64,000 nt of DNA from Aequorivita marisscotiae (GTDB taxonomy: Bacteria; Bacteroidota; Bacteroidia; Flavobacteriales; Flavobacteriaceae), in assembly GCF_029814825.1 (NCBI RefSeq), contig NZ_CP122379.1, forward strand, positions 1,612,001-1,676,000. Direction: 5' to 3'. The first letter of the stretch is position 1. The number at the start of each line of letters is the position of its first letter. Shown here piece by piece: positions 1-7,682 of this stretch. The notes below the pieces were generated by a model that made no database searches, was not told where the DNA came from, and worked only from the letters and a program-made list of their open reading frames with translations. The position numbers and the translations under genes were made by a program.

Positions 1-903
1 TGCTTGTGTTGCATACCGGGAAACATCACCTGTAACACGGTCGTCAAAACGCATTCCCACGGCAAGCAACACATCGCACTCATTGGTTTTTACATTGGGT
101 GCATAATTGCCATGCATGCCTACCATTCCAACAAATAAAGGGTGATGACTTGGAAAAGCTCCTAATCCCAAAAGCGTAGAAGCCACCGGAATACCCGTTT
201 TTTCAACAAAATCCAATAGTTCTTCTTCCGCATTGGAAAGCATAATTCCTTGTCCGACAATCATCAAAGGTTTTTTTGCCTCGTTCAATAAATTTGCCGC
301 CACTTGCACTTGTTCTACATTCAATTTTGGTTTTGGCTGATAACTTCTGACAGAGTTACATTTCTGATAAGAAAACTCAATCGCTTCAAACTGAGCATCT
401 TTGGTGATGTCCACGAGTACTGGACCAGGACGACCAGATGAGGCAATGTAAAATGCTTTCGCCAATGTTGTTGCTATGTCTTCTGCTTTAGTTACCTGAA
501 AATTCCATTTGGTTACTGGCATCGAAATACCCATGACATCGGTTTCCTGAAAAGCATCCGTTCCCAAGAGGTGAGAAGCCACTTGTCCGGTGATGCAAAC
601 CAGTGGCGTAGAATCGATTAAAGCATCGGCTAAACCTGTAATTAAATTGGTAGCTCCAGGGCCCGACGTAGCAAATACAACCCCTATTTTCCCTGAGGTT
701 CTGGCATATCCTTGAGCTGCGTGTATAGCACCTTGCTCGTGTCGTGTCAAGATGTGATTTACTTCTTCAAGATGATGAAACAAGGCATCATAAATTGGCA
801 TGATAGCACCGCCCGGATAACCAAATATCGTTTTTACTCCTTCAGCTTTCAGGCTTTGTATCACCGCTTCTGCACCTGTTATTTTTAATTCCGTTGTTTT
901 CAT
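1..903 (-). CDS. ilvB: Acetolactate synthase large subunit (3' part outside window)
   Basis: First common step of valine/leucine/isoleucine synthesis: ThDP-dependent condensation of two pyruvates, or pyruvate plus 2-oxobutyrate. The 301 codons visible start at the ATG whose complement is 901-903 and run off the left edge without a stop. Family landmarks are clear: FGYPGGAIMPIYDAL near residue 28, the ThDP glutamate in RHEQGAIHAAQGYAR, TSGPGATNLITGLADA, and MRFDDRVTGDVSRYA just before the edge. It starts 7 bp after the ilvD stop, so it is the third gene of the ilvE-ilvD-ilvB operon. The small regulatory subunit and ilvC would be expected further left (inference). Confidence 0.93.
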   Translation of the reverse strand, partial: MKTTELKITGAEAVIQSLKAEGVKTIFGYPGGAIMPIYDALFHHLEEVNHILTRHEQGAIHAAQGYARTSGKIGVVFATSGPGATNLITGLADALIDSTPLVCITGQVASHLLGTDAFQETDVMGISMPVTKWNFQVTKAEDIATTLAKAFYIASSGRPGPVLVDITKDAQFEAIEFSYQKCNSVRSYQPKPKLNVEQVQVAANLLNEAKKPLMIVGQGIMLSNAEEELLDFVEKTGIPVASTLLGLGAFPSHHPLFVGMVGMHGNYAPNVKTNECDVLLAVGMRFDDRVTGDVSRYATQA

Positions 904-910
904 TTTTTAA

Positions 911-2587
911 TTATTTATCGGTTACACACCCCAATGAAGCACTCGAAACGCATTGTGCATATTTGTACAAAACCCCTTTACTTGCTTTCAATGGAGGTTG
1001 TTTCCATGCTGCTTTTCGTTTTTCCAATTCCTGTTCAGGTACTTTTAAATTGATGGTATTATTTTTGGTATCAATCGCAATTAAATCTCCATCATTTACC
1101 AAGGCAATGGTTCCGCCTACAAAAGCTTCCGGCGTGATGTGTCCTACCACAAAACCGTGTGTTCCACCCGAAAATCTACCATCGGTGATTAAAGCCACTG
1201 AATTTCCCAATCCTGCACCCATAATGGCGGAAGTAGGTTTTAGCATTTCGGGCATTCCCGGTCCGCCTTTTGGTCCACAATAACGGATTACTACTACATT
1301 ACCGGGTTTTACTTCTCCGTTTCTCACACCATCAATCACTGCATATTCATCGTCAAATACTTTGGCTGTTCCTTCAAAATAATCGCCCTCTTTGCCACTT
1401 ATTTTAGCTACACTTCCCTCGGTAGCTAAATTTCCGTAGAGCATTTGCAGATGTCCATTTGCTTTCACTGGATTTTCCAATGGAAGAAATACTTCCTGAC
1501 CTTCGGTTAAATCTTCCACAGTTTCCAAATTTTCAACAATTGTTTTTCCTGTAACAGTTAAACAATCTCTATGTAATAAGTTGTGTTTCAATAAATATTT
1601 CATTACTGCTGGAACACCACCTGCTTCGTGCAAATCTTCCATGAGGTATTTTCCACTCGGTTTTAAATCTGCTAACACTGGAACACGGTTACTTACCTTT
1701 TGGAAATCATCCAAAGTCAATTCCAAATCCACCGAATGTGCCATAGCTATCAGGTGCATTACGGCATTGGTAGAGCCGCCCAAAACCGTTACCATGGTCA
1801 TGGCATTTTCAAAGGCTTTTCGGGTCATGATGTCTTTGGGTTTAATGTCTTTTTCCAACAACACTTTGATGGCTTTTCCTGTATCAAAACATTCCATTTT
1901 TTTATTGCTGCTCAACGCAGGATTGGATGAACTGTAAGGTAAACTCATTCCCAAAGCTTCAATAGCCGAAGCCATCGTATTTGCTGTGTACATACCGCCA
2001 CAAGCACCCGCGCCAGGACAAGCGTTTTTGATTATACCTTTGTAATCTTCATCGGAAATGGTGTTGCTGAATTTTTTACCTAAAGCTTCAAAAGCTGAAA
2101 CGATATTGAGCGATTCTCCTTTCCATTTTCCAGAATGGATCGTTCCTCCATAAACCATGATTGCAGGACGATTTAATCTTCCCATGGCGATGATAGAACC
2201 AGGCATATTTTTATCGCAACCTACTACCGCCAATACTGCATCGTACCATTGGGCACTCACCACCGTTTCTATGGAATCGGCAATCACATCTCTGGAAACC
2301 AAAGAAAAACGCATACCGTCAGTTCCGTTTGAGATACCGTCACTCACACCAATGGTGTTAAATATCAATCCTACTAAATCCTCTTGTTGCACACCAGCTT
2401 TTACTTCTTTAGCCAAATCGTTGAGGTGCATGTTGCAGGGATTTCCTTCGTAACCCATACTCACAATTCCCACTTGTGCTTTTTGCAAATCGTCTTCGGT
2501 TAAACCTATTCCATAAAGCATGGCTTGTGCTGCAGGTTGGGTTTCATCTTGTGTAATGGTTCTACTGTATTTGTTGAGTGTTTTCAT
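911..2587 (-). CDS. ilvD: Dihydroxy-acid dehydratase
   Basis: Fe-S dehydratase that converts 2,3-dihydroxy-3-methylbutanoate or -pentanoate to the 2-oxo acid, the penultimate step of valine/isoleucine synthesis in the cytoplasm. The 558-aa length is normal for the IlvD/Edd family. Cluster-binding cysteines are visible in [12 protein letters not shown] near residue 123 and [19 protein letters not shown] near 190. The C-terminal part has [19 protein letters not shown]. The ATG overlaps the last base of the ilvE stop codon (TAATG), which implies translational coupling. Expression should follow the attenuated promoter upstream of ilvE. Confidence 0.97.
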   Translation of the reverse strand: MKTLNKYSRTITQDETQPAAQAMLYGIGLTEDDLQKAQVGIVSMGYEGNPCNMHLNDLAKEVKAGVQQEDLVGLIFNTIGVSDGISNGTDGMRFSLVSRDVIADSIETVVSAQWYDAVLAVVGCDKNMPGSIIAMGRLNRPAIMVYGGTIHSGKWKGESLNIVSAFEALGKKFSNTISDEDYKGIIKNACPGAGACGGMYTANTMASAIEALGMSLPYSSSNPALSSNKKMECFDTGKAIKVLLEKDIKPKDIMTRKAFENAMTMVTVLGGSTNAVMHLIAMAHSVDLELTLDDFQKVSNRVPVLADLKPSGKYLMEDLHEAGGVPAVMKYLLKHNLLHRDCLTVTGKTIVENLETVEDLTEGQEVFLPLENPVKANGHLQMLYGNLATEGSVAKISGKEGDYFEGTAKVFDDEYAVIDGVRNGEVKPGNVVVIRYCGPKGGPGMPEMLKPTSAIMGAGLGNSVALITDGRFSGGTHGFVVGHITPEAFVGGTIALVNDGDLIAIDTKNNTINLKVPEQELEKRKAAWKQPPLKASKGVLYKYAQCVSSASLGCVTDK

Positions 2588-3474
2588 TAGTTTAAATTGA
2601 GCTGTTTTAAAGGTTCTCGTACCAAAAGTGAATAAGCATCTTGAAGTTTTTTACCTAAGGAATCATTCCAGTTTTTTGGAAATTGATAAGTGTCCACCGA
2701 TAATATACCCACTACCTCGGCAGCCGTTCCGCAGAAAAAGGCACTATCAGCTTGAAAAAGAGCTTCTTTGGTAAATTTTCCTTGATGCAGTTCCAGACCT
2801 AATTGCTCGGCTAACTCCAAGACAGTGGATCTGGTGATGCCCGGAAGGATGTTTCCTAATTGAGGCGTGAATAATTTTCCGTCTTTTTCAAAGAACAAAT
2901 TCGCACCCGGACCTTCGGCTAAAAATCCATCGCTATCCAAAAGCAAGGCTTCATCGAATCCATTTTCTTTTGCTTCATTGGTTGCCAGAATAGAATTGAC
3001 ATAATGACCGCAGACTTTCGCTTCGATGTGGATAGATTTTGGGTGTGGACGGCAATAGGAGGAAACGGTTAATCGCAATAATTTATCACCCAAATACGCT
3101 CCCCAATCCCAAGCGGCAATCATCACCGAAACGCTGGTAGGTTTTGACAAACTCATATTTTGTCCGCAATACACCAATGGTCGGATATAGGCATTTTTTA
3201 AATTGTTTTTTTTTAGCAATTCGTAAGTGGCTTCAACTAATTCTTGCACCGTGTAATCGAAAGGGATTTTCACCAGTTCGCAAGATTTTTTCAAGCGTTT
3301 ATAATGTTCTTCGGCTTTAAAAACATTTGTTCCGTGTTCTGTTTCATAAGAGCGGATGCCTTCAAATGCGCCATAACCATAATGAAGAGTTTGACTGTAC
3401 AAATCGGTTGTAGATTCGTTTGCTTTTACAAATCTTCTATCCAAATAAAGGACTGTTTCGTTGTTGAAATACAT
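2587..3474 (-). CDS. ilvE: Branched-chain amino acid aminotransferase
   Basis: PLP enzyme of fold type IV that transaminates 2-oxo acids to Leu, Ile and Val with glutamate. At 295 aa it has the usual size. [12 protein letters not shown] near residue 33 is the family entrance motif. The Schiff-base lysine is in [17 protein letters not shown] near 153, followed by [22 protein letters not shown] and [13 protein letters not shown]. It is the first structural gene of the operon and its last base overlaps the ilvD start. The long leader upstream holds two Ile-rich peptides with terminators, which fits control by charged tRNA-Ile. Confidence 0.96.
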   Translation of the reverse strand: MYFNNETVLYLDRRFVKANESTTDLYSQTLHYGYGAFEGIRSYETEHGTNVFKAEEHYKRLKKSCELVKIPFDYTVQELVEATYELLKKNNLKNAYIRPLVYCGQNMSLSKPTSVSVMIAAWDWGAYLGDKLLRLTVSSYCRPHPKSIHIEAKVCGHYVNSILATNEAKENGFDEALLLDSDGFLAEGPGANLFFEKDGKLFTPQLGNILPGITRSTVLELAEQLGLELHQGKFTKEALFQADSAFFCGTAAEVVGILSVDTYQFPKNWNDSLGKKLQDAYSLLVREPLKQLNLN

Positions 3475-3523
3475 TTTTTTTTATTTTTTTATTGAGTTGA
3501 TACTTAATTTTCGGGAATAAAAA

Positions 3524-3550
3524 AAGCCTTTCCCGAAATGAGAAAGGCTT
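3524..3550 (-). terminator. Second (promoter-distal) ilv attenuator terminator
   Basis: The 9-bp inverted repeat AAGCCTTTC (3524-3532) and GAAAGGCTT (3542-3550) is followed on the minus strand by a run of T at 3514-3523. It lies 26 bases after the stop of leader peptide 2 and about 40 bp before the ilvE start, where a conditional terminator is expected. Confidence 0.85.
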
Positions 3551-3575
3551 ACAATTTGGCATAAAGCAGCATCTC

Positions 3576-3632
3576 TCACGGTGGCGAGCAAATAATAATG
3601 CTGATAATAATAGTGTTGTTATATGAGTTCAT
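3576..3632 (-). CDS. Leader peptide 2, Ile-rich (18 aa)
   Basis: A short frame from ATG (3630-3632) to TGA (3576-3578) encodes 18 residues with two runs of three isoleucines (TIIISIIIC). This is unlikely for random sequence and is the hallmark of an attenuation leader that senses Ile-tRNA. It sits between the two terminators upstream of ilvE. No longer product is possible here. Translation itself is inferred. Confidence 0.75.
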   Translation of the reverse strand: MNSYNNTIIISIIICSPP

Positions 3633-3662
3633 TTTGTTCTTTTTAGTTTAATTTCAATAAAA

Positions 3663-3690
3663 AAAGCCTCCTGATTTCTCGGGAGGCTTT
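3663..3690 (-). terminator. First (promoter-proximal) ilv attenuator terminator
   Basis: Perfect 9-bp stem AAAGCCTCC (3663-3671) with GGAGGCTTT (3682-3690), 10-base loop, then a T run on the minus strand. It begins 28 bases after the stop of leader peptide 1, with the same layout as the downstream terminator. Confidence 0.87.
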
Positions 3691-3718
3691 CAAATATATC
3701 TTTTAGATTATATCAAAA

Positions 3719-3787
3719 TTATTCCTCCACGGTATGTGAAATCACACCCGCAATAATAATAGAAGAAATAATAATTGAATTGTACAT
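3719..3787 (-). CDS. Leader peptide 1, Ile-rich (22 aa)
   Basis: A frame from ATG (3785-3787) to TAA (3719-3721) encodes 22 residues. It contains SIIISSIIIAGVIS, seven isoleucines in 14 positions. It is the first open frame after the promoter and is followed by terminator 3663-3690. Together with leader peptide 2 it forms a duplicated attenuator. The role in Ile sensing is inferred from composition and position. Confidence 0.78.
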   Translation of the reverse strand: MYNSIIISSIIIAGVISHTVEE

Positions 3788-3806
3788 TTTTTCTGTTTTA
3801 ACGGTA

Positions 3807-3837
3807 CAAATGTAAGTATGCTTTTTTAATGTGCAAA
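3807..3837 (-). promoter_or_regulatory. ilv operon promoter, Bacteroidota type
   Basis: On the minus strand TTTG (3834-3837) is followed after exactly 19 bases by TACATTTG (3807-3814), matching the Bacteroidota sigma consensus TTTG-n19-TAnnTTTG. The predicted start lies only a few bases upstream of leader peptide 1. Confidence 0.8.
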
Positions 3838-4021
3838 TTTTTTATACCTTTTTTTTGAAAGTCGTTAAAATTCAGTAGACAGATGTAGGTTTGGGTGAGG
3901 TTGGGAAAATAAAATGTGCTGCAATTTGTGTAGGCTTGTGCGTTGGCTTGCAGCTCTTTTTATTTTGTGCCGGGTTGGCATTTTGTACGCCGGTTGTTTC
4001 GTCTTTTAGGGTTGCACCTAA
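3838..4021 (-). other. Outer end of the cassette array: cassette remnant without attC
   Basis: Beyond the last attC the minus strand starts a new cassette-like head (G|TTAGGTGC, 4014-4022), but no matching GCACCTAAC is found further left, so this cassette has lost its own attC. About 170 bp of it remain before the ilv promoter. I see no credible gene. The 83-codon frame at 3872-4123 begins inside the neighbouring attC and has no family signature. Confidence 0.55.
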
Positions 4022-4414
4022 CGGTTTTGTATAACGCACGATGCGTGATGCACAGACTAAATTACATAAAAAATACCTTATTTCCCGCCCGGGCGATTTT
4101 TCCGATAAGGAAAAATTGAGCATTGGGCGTTATGCGTTGTTACCTGTTTTTGCGACACACAACAGTGGCACGATCGGATTATCCGCAATCAAGTCGGCGT
4201 TATATTCCGCGCAGTTTGTCAAAAATCGATTCGATTCCGTTTGAGTGGGCAAATCCCTCAAAATTGTTCGGTTCCGAATTAAGTCCGCATTTTGGGTTTT
4301 TCCGCTTTCGAGCAAAAAGTCAGCCGTCAATTCATCCGCTTGAATTTTTCTGAATAGACGTCTTTTTTAGTCAGATTATTTGTCTGGAAATTTCGTCGGA
4401 GCAATTACAGGTAA
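4022..4414 (-). mobile_element. R cassette 1 (non-coding integron cassette with attC)
   Basis: This 393-bp unit is the outermost complete cassette. On the minus strand it starts TTACCTGTAATTGC and its body ends CAGGTAAC at 4139-4146. The attC follows, with arms ATAACGC and GCGTTAT around two hairpins (CGCCCGGGCG, and TTTTTCC/GGAAAAA). Together with the two units beside it, it forms a perfect-period tandem of three. A 66-codon TTG-start frame (4130-4330, minus) is intact here, but six other copies break it. Confidence 0.88.
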
Positions 4415-4807
4415 CGGTTTTGTATAACGCACGATGCGTGATGCACTGACTAAATTACATAAAAAATACCTTATTTCCCGCCCGGGCGATTTTTCCGATA
4501 AGGAAAAATTGAGCATTGGGCGTTATGCGTTGTTACCTGTTTTTGCGACACACAACAGTGGCACGATCGGCTTTTCCGCAATCAAGTCGGCGTAAAATTC
4601 CGTTCAGTTTGTCAAAAATCGATTCGATTCGGTTTGAGTGGGCAAATCTGTCAAAATTGTTCGGTTCCGAATTAAGTCCGCGTTTTGGGTTTTTCCGCTT
4701 TCGAGCAAAAAGTCAGCCGTCAATTTATCCGCTTGAATTTTTCTGAATAGACGTCTTTTTTAGTCAGATTATTTGTCTGGAAATTTCGTCGGAGCAATTA
4801 CAGGTAA
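4415..4807 (-). mobile_element. R cassette 2
   Basis: This 393-bp copy has GTTCAG in place of GCGCAG near 4605, which puts a TGA into the 66-codon minus frame. Otherwise it is nearly the same as its neighbours. Confidence 0.88.
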
Positions 4808-5200
4808 CGGATTTGTATAACGCACGATGCGTGATGCACTGACTAAATTACATAAAAAATACCTTATTTCCCGCCCGGGCGATTTTTCCGATAAGGAAAA
4901 ATTGAGCATTGGGCGTTATGCATTGTTACCTGTTTTTGCGACACACAACAGTGGCACGATCGGCTTTTCCGCAATCAAGTCGGCGTAATATTCCGCGCAG
5001 TTTGTCAAAAATCGATTCGATTCCGTTTGAGTGGGCAAATCCCTCAAAATTGTTCGGTTCCGAATTAAGTCCGCGTTTTGGGTTTTTCCGCTTTCGAGCA
5101 AAAAGTCAACCGTCAATTCTTCTGCTTGAATTTTTCCGAATAGACGACTTTTTTAGTCAGATTATTTGTCTGGAAATTTCGTCGGAGCAATTACAGGTAA
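4808..5200 (-). mobile_element. R cassette 3
   Basis: This 393-bp copy has the 66-codon minus frame intact (4916-5116). The attC right arm reads GCATTG instead of GCGTTG. The body tail has CTTCTGCTTG, so variants are mixed between copies. Confidence 0.88.
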
Positions 5201-5328
5201 CGTGTTTGTATAAGATTAGTTGCGTGATTTAAGCACTAAAGTTAGCAAATAAATCACAGATAGAAAGTCCGCGAGGACTTTCGTAAGTAGGCTTTAACCA
5301 AGCAATTAATTTTATACGGTGTTGGCAA
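5195..5328 (-). repeat. attC of cassette 4
   Basis: Palindromic site between GGTAAC and GTTGGCA. Outer arms TGTATAAGATTAGTTGC and GCAATTAATTTTATAC are complementary over most of their length. The internal hairpin GAAAGTCC-GCGA-GGACTTTC (5263-5282) differs from sister sites by a compensated base pair. Confidence 0.85.
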
Positions 5329-5339
5329 CTGGCTTTTTT

Positions 5340-5942
5340 TCAGTCGTAAATTCTAATTATTTCTCCATTTCCTTTTCCGTTTACACTTCTTACATATCCG
5401 TTAATTACTTTTTTCATTGGTATTGGATTGTGCCCTGGGAAATAGTCTTTGTATTTTTCATAAGCATCTTCCACCATTCCAGAAGAAACGACATTTACTC
5501 TAATTCCGTTTTCAATTTCGAGTGCAACAGCTTGAACAAAACTATGAATTCCGCCATTTACCATAGCAGCACTCGTTGTTTTTACAACTGGGTCATCTGC
5601 TAAAATTCCTGTGGATAGAGTTATGGAACCATTTGAATTTAAATAATTCTGTCCAATACGTACAAGATTAACTTGTCCCATTAGTTTACTTTTTAGTCCG
5701 ATATAATAATCGTCTTCAGAAAGTTTATTGAAATCGTCCCATTTTGCTTCTCCAGCGATACAAATTATAGTGTCCAGTTTTCCAATTTTTTCAAACATTG
5801 ACTTTATCGAGCTACTATCAGCAATGTCAACAGCCACATCTCCATTGGTTCGTCCACCGATTAAAATTTCATTTTTTTGTTTAAAATGCGAAACAACTTT
5901 TTTTCCTATTGTTCCATTTCCTCCAATTATTAAAATTTTCAT
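5340..5942 (-). CDS. Short-chain dehydrogenase/reductase (cassette 4, third gene)
   Basis: Probably an NAD(P)H-dependent reductase of the SDR superfamily with a Rossmann fold. The N-terminus has the dinucleotide loop GGNGTIGKKV (residues 7-16). DVAVDI near 35 and CIAGEA near 61 follow the SDR pattern. Where classical SDRs have YxxxK, this protein has SAAMVNGGIHSF, as in a known atypical subgroup, so its substrate is unknown. 200 aa is short but complete. It is the last gene of a three-gene cassette, after a membrane protein and an ArsR-type regulator. Confidence 0.82.
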   Translation of the reverse strand: MKILIIGGNGTIGKKVVSHFKQKNEILIGGRTNGDVAVDIADSSSIKSMFEKIGKLDTIICIAGEAKWDDFNKLSEDDYYIGLKSKLMGQVNLVRIGQNYLNSNGSITLSTGILADDPVVKTTSAAMVNGGIHSFVQAVALEIENGIRVNVVSSGMVEDAYEKYKDYFPGHNPIPMKKVINGYVRSVNGKGNGEIIRIYD

Positions 5943-5952
5943 TGTTTTATTT

Positions 5953-6222
5953 TTAAGTTAAACATTTAGTCTTGTTACATTTCTCTTTTTTATTTCTTGA
6001 CTTATATATCGTTAAAGTTGCAATGACACTCCAAAGTAGATTAGTTGCAAATGGTGGAATAGCACTATAGTAATAACAGTTTATGGCTATTAAAAGTCCT
6101 CCAAGCAAATTTAAATACTTGCCATAGTGCAAATATTTTTTGTTTTCGATTAGAGTTAGGGCATAGGCAAGGATTATCAATCCTGAACCTGACCAACCTA
6201 ATATGTCAATTAATAATGTCAT
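5953..6222 (-). CDS. CBU_0592-like small membrane protein (cassette 4)
   Basis: This 89-aa protein has three predicted hydrophobic helices (about residues 4-22, 35-52 and 60-74). The pattern DILGWSGSGLIILAYALT followed by YLNLLGGLLIAINCYYY resembles the CBU_0592-like family of unknown function. It lies 10 bp upstream of the SDR gene and 44 bp downstream of the regulator, so it is probably cotranscribed. A basic tail (KSRNKKEKCNKTK) would face the cytoplasm. Confidence 0.72.
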   Translation of the reverse strand: MTLLIDILGWSGSGLIILAYALTLIENKKYLHYGKYLNLLGGLLIAINCYYYSAIPPFATNLLWSVIATLTIYKSRNKKEKCNKTKCLT

Positions 6223-6266
6223 AGTTTGTCATATTGCGAAATGTCGATATGTAATATCAAATTTTT

Positions 6267-6569
6267 TTATATTAGAAAATCCGTAAACTGTTTAATAGTC
6301 TCTTCGTTCCTTTTTAAATACGACCATTTTCCGTGTCTTGTTGAAATTAAAAGTCCACATTTTTCCATATTGGTCAAATATGTTGAAATAGTCGATTGAG
6401 ATAACTTCGTTTTTTCTTGAATATAGGTAACGCAAACACCATCATTGAAGTGTTTTAATGTTTCGTGTGGTGGAAAGTGTTTTTCTGGTTCTTTCAGCCA
6501 TTCCAATATCTGAAACCTGATTTGGTTCGATAAACATTTTCCAATTTCTGTTGCCGTTTTCAAATTCAT
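6267..6569 (-). CDS. ArsR/SmtB-type winged-helix regulator (cassette 4, first gene)
   Basis: This 100-aa protein has the ArsR fold: LSNQIRFQILEWL near residue 13, recognition helix KLSQSTISTYLTNMEKCGLL at 55-74, and the wing RHGKWSYLKRNEE. No metal-site CxC motif is seen, so it may sense something other than metals. As promoter-proximal gene of its cassette it probably controls the membrane protein and SDR behind it (inference). A multi-gene cassette with its own regulator suggests that expression does not depend on an integron promoter. Confidence 0.8.
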   Translation of the reverse strand: MNLKTATEIGKCLSNQIRFQILEWLKEPEKHFPPHETLKHFNDGVCVTYIQEKTKLSQSTISTYLTNMEKCGLLISTRHGKWSYLKRNEETIKQFTDFLI

Positions 6570-6649
6570 ACTACAAACATATTGATAAATCTCGATATAT
6601 GAAAATGATTACGTGTTTTTGTTTGAAGTTCGATGTTTTTTTAGCTTGT

Positions 6650-6778
6650 TGCCAACGTCTCGTATAAACGCAGTAGCGGGATTCACGCACTGACTTTTCG
6701 GTAAATACCAGATTTTAAATTTATAAAATTACTTTCGGATTTTGCACTTAGCCGCTATTGCGTTTATGCATTGTTGCC
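6650..6778 (-). repeat. attC of cassette 5
   Basis: Site between GCCAAC and GTTGCC. Arms GTATAAACGCAGTAGCGG and CCGCTATTGCGTTTATGC form the long palindrome; the centre is AT-rich. Its closest sister is attC of cassette 6. Confidence 0.82.
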
Positions 6779-6800
6779 CTTAGTCCTCCCGGTAACTTGC

Positions 6801-7157
6801 TCAATAATCTTGTATCAATATTTCTGTCGGGATGTTTAAATCAGCATTTAATTTTCTTATCATTTCCAAAGTTAGTTTGCGTTTTTTGTTCATTATTTCG
6901 CTCACTCGACTTTTGAAACCAATCATTTTGACCAAATCCTTCTGTTTTAGGCCCATTTGTTCCATTCGGAAATTGATTGCGGAAATCGGGTCGGGCATAT
7001 CAATTGGAAAATTATCATTTTCGTAATTGTCTATTACCATTGCCAAAATCTCCAATTCGTCGCCTTCTTCGGTTCCTCTTTTAGCATCGAAAATAACCTC
7101 CAAGCGCTCAAGTGCTTTTTGGTAATCCGCTTCGTTTCTAATTGGTTTTATTTTCAT
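6801..7157 (-). CDS. higA: HigA-type antitoxin, XRE family (cassette 5)
   Basis: Antitoxin of a type II pair; it should neutralise the HigB protein encoded just upstream and repress their promoter. The start is placed at ATG 7155-7157 (118 aa), one base after the HigB stop; the longer frame overlaps higB and is unlikely. The N-terminal half MKIKPIRNEADYQKALERLE is typical of HigA antitoxins whose toxin gene comes first. A helix-turn-helix follows (MEQMGLKQKDLVKMIGFKSRVSEIMNKKRKLT). The reversed order toxin-antitoxin is the higBA arrangement. Confidence 0.9.
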   Translation of the reverse strand: MKIKPIRNEADYQKALERLEVIFDAKRGTEEGDELEILAMVIDNYENDNFPIDMPDPISAINFRMEQMGLKQKDLVKMIGFKSRVSEIMNKKRKLTLEMIRKLNADLNIPTEILIQDY

Positions 7158-7158
7158 C

Positions 7159-7452
7159 TTAAATTTCGTTTGCGTTAATTTTATCATATTCCCCGTGAGT
7201 TCCGATAAAGCGTATCCACGCCAGTTGGTATTCAAAATTAAATTTAACAATTAGTCGATAATCGTTTCCTTTAATGTTAAATACAATTCGGTTTTCTTTT
7301 AGGATACTTGCGCTGGGATATTCTTTTTTCAAGTCGTTAATCGATGTCCAATTCGATTTTTCAGTTTCTCGATACCAAGTCTTCAATTGAAGTTCACAAT
7401 CACCGTGCTTATCCCAAAAATCCCGCAATGTTCCTCTCGAAAATATTTTCAC
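7159..7452 (-). CDS. higB: HigB-type mRNA interferase toxin (cassette 5)
   Basis: RelE-fold toxin of the HigB family: RGTLRDFWDKHGDCELQLKTWY near the start, then RIVFNIKGNDYRLIVKF and IRFIGTHGEYDKIN at the end, all family hallmarks. Such toxins cleave mRNA on the ribosome (family knowledge). The frame is open back to 7482, but GTG 7450-7452 (VKIFSRGT, 97 aa) fits family length better. It is followed after one base by higA. Toxin-antitoxin cassettes are thought to stabilise large integrons. Confidence 0.88.
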   Translation of the reverse strand: MKIFSRGTLRDFWDKHGDCELQLKTWYRETEKSNWTSINDLKKEYPSASILKENRIVFNIKGNDYRLIVKFNFEYQLAWIRFIGTHGEYDKINANEI

Positions 7453-7526
7453 GCTAAATGATTTGACGCAAAGATAACACAAAAGTTACCAAAATGATAA
7501 CTTCCTCCGTTTCTTTTTTGCATTAA

Positions 7527-7659
7527 GGGCAACGGTCTCGTATAAGCGCAGTAGCGGGATTGACACACTGACTTTTCGGTTTATACCTGACCATAAATTT
7601 ATAAAATCACTTTCGGGTTTTGTACTTTTCCGCTATTGTGTTTATACATTTGTTGGTAG
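7527..7659 (-). repeat. attC of cassette 6
   Basis: Site between GGCAAC and GTTGGTAG. Arms GTATAAGCGCAGTAGCGG and CCGCTATTGTGTTTATAC pair. One extra T sits before the GTT (TACATTTGTT), unlike sister sites. Confidence 0.82.
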
Positions 7660-7682
7660 CCGTTTTCTATTCAGACCGTATA

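Noticed and set aside
3872..4123. 83-codon minus frame at the left end of the array
   Set aside because: Half of it is the attC reading frame shared with unrelated neighbours (MLNFSLSEKSPGREIRYF), so it is not a gene.
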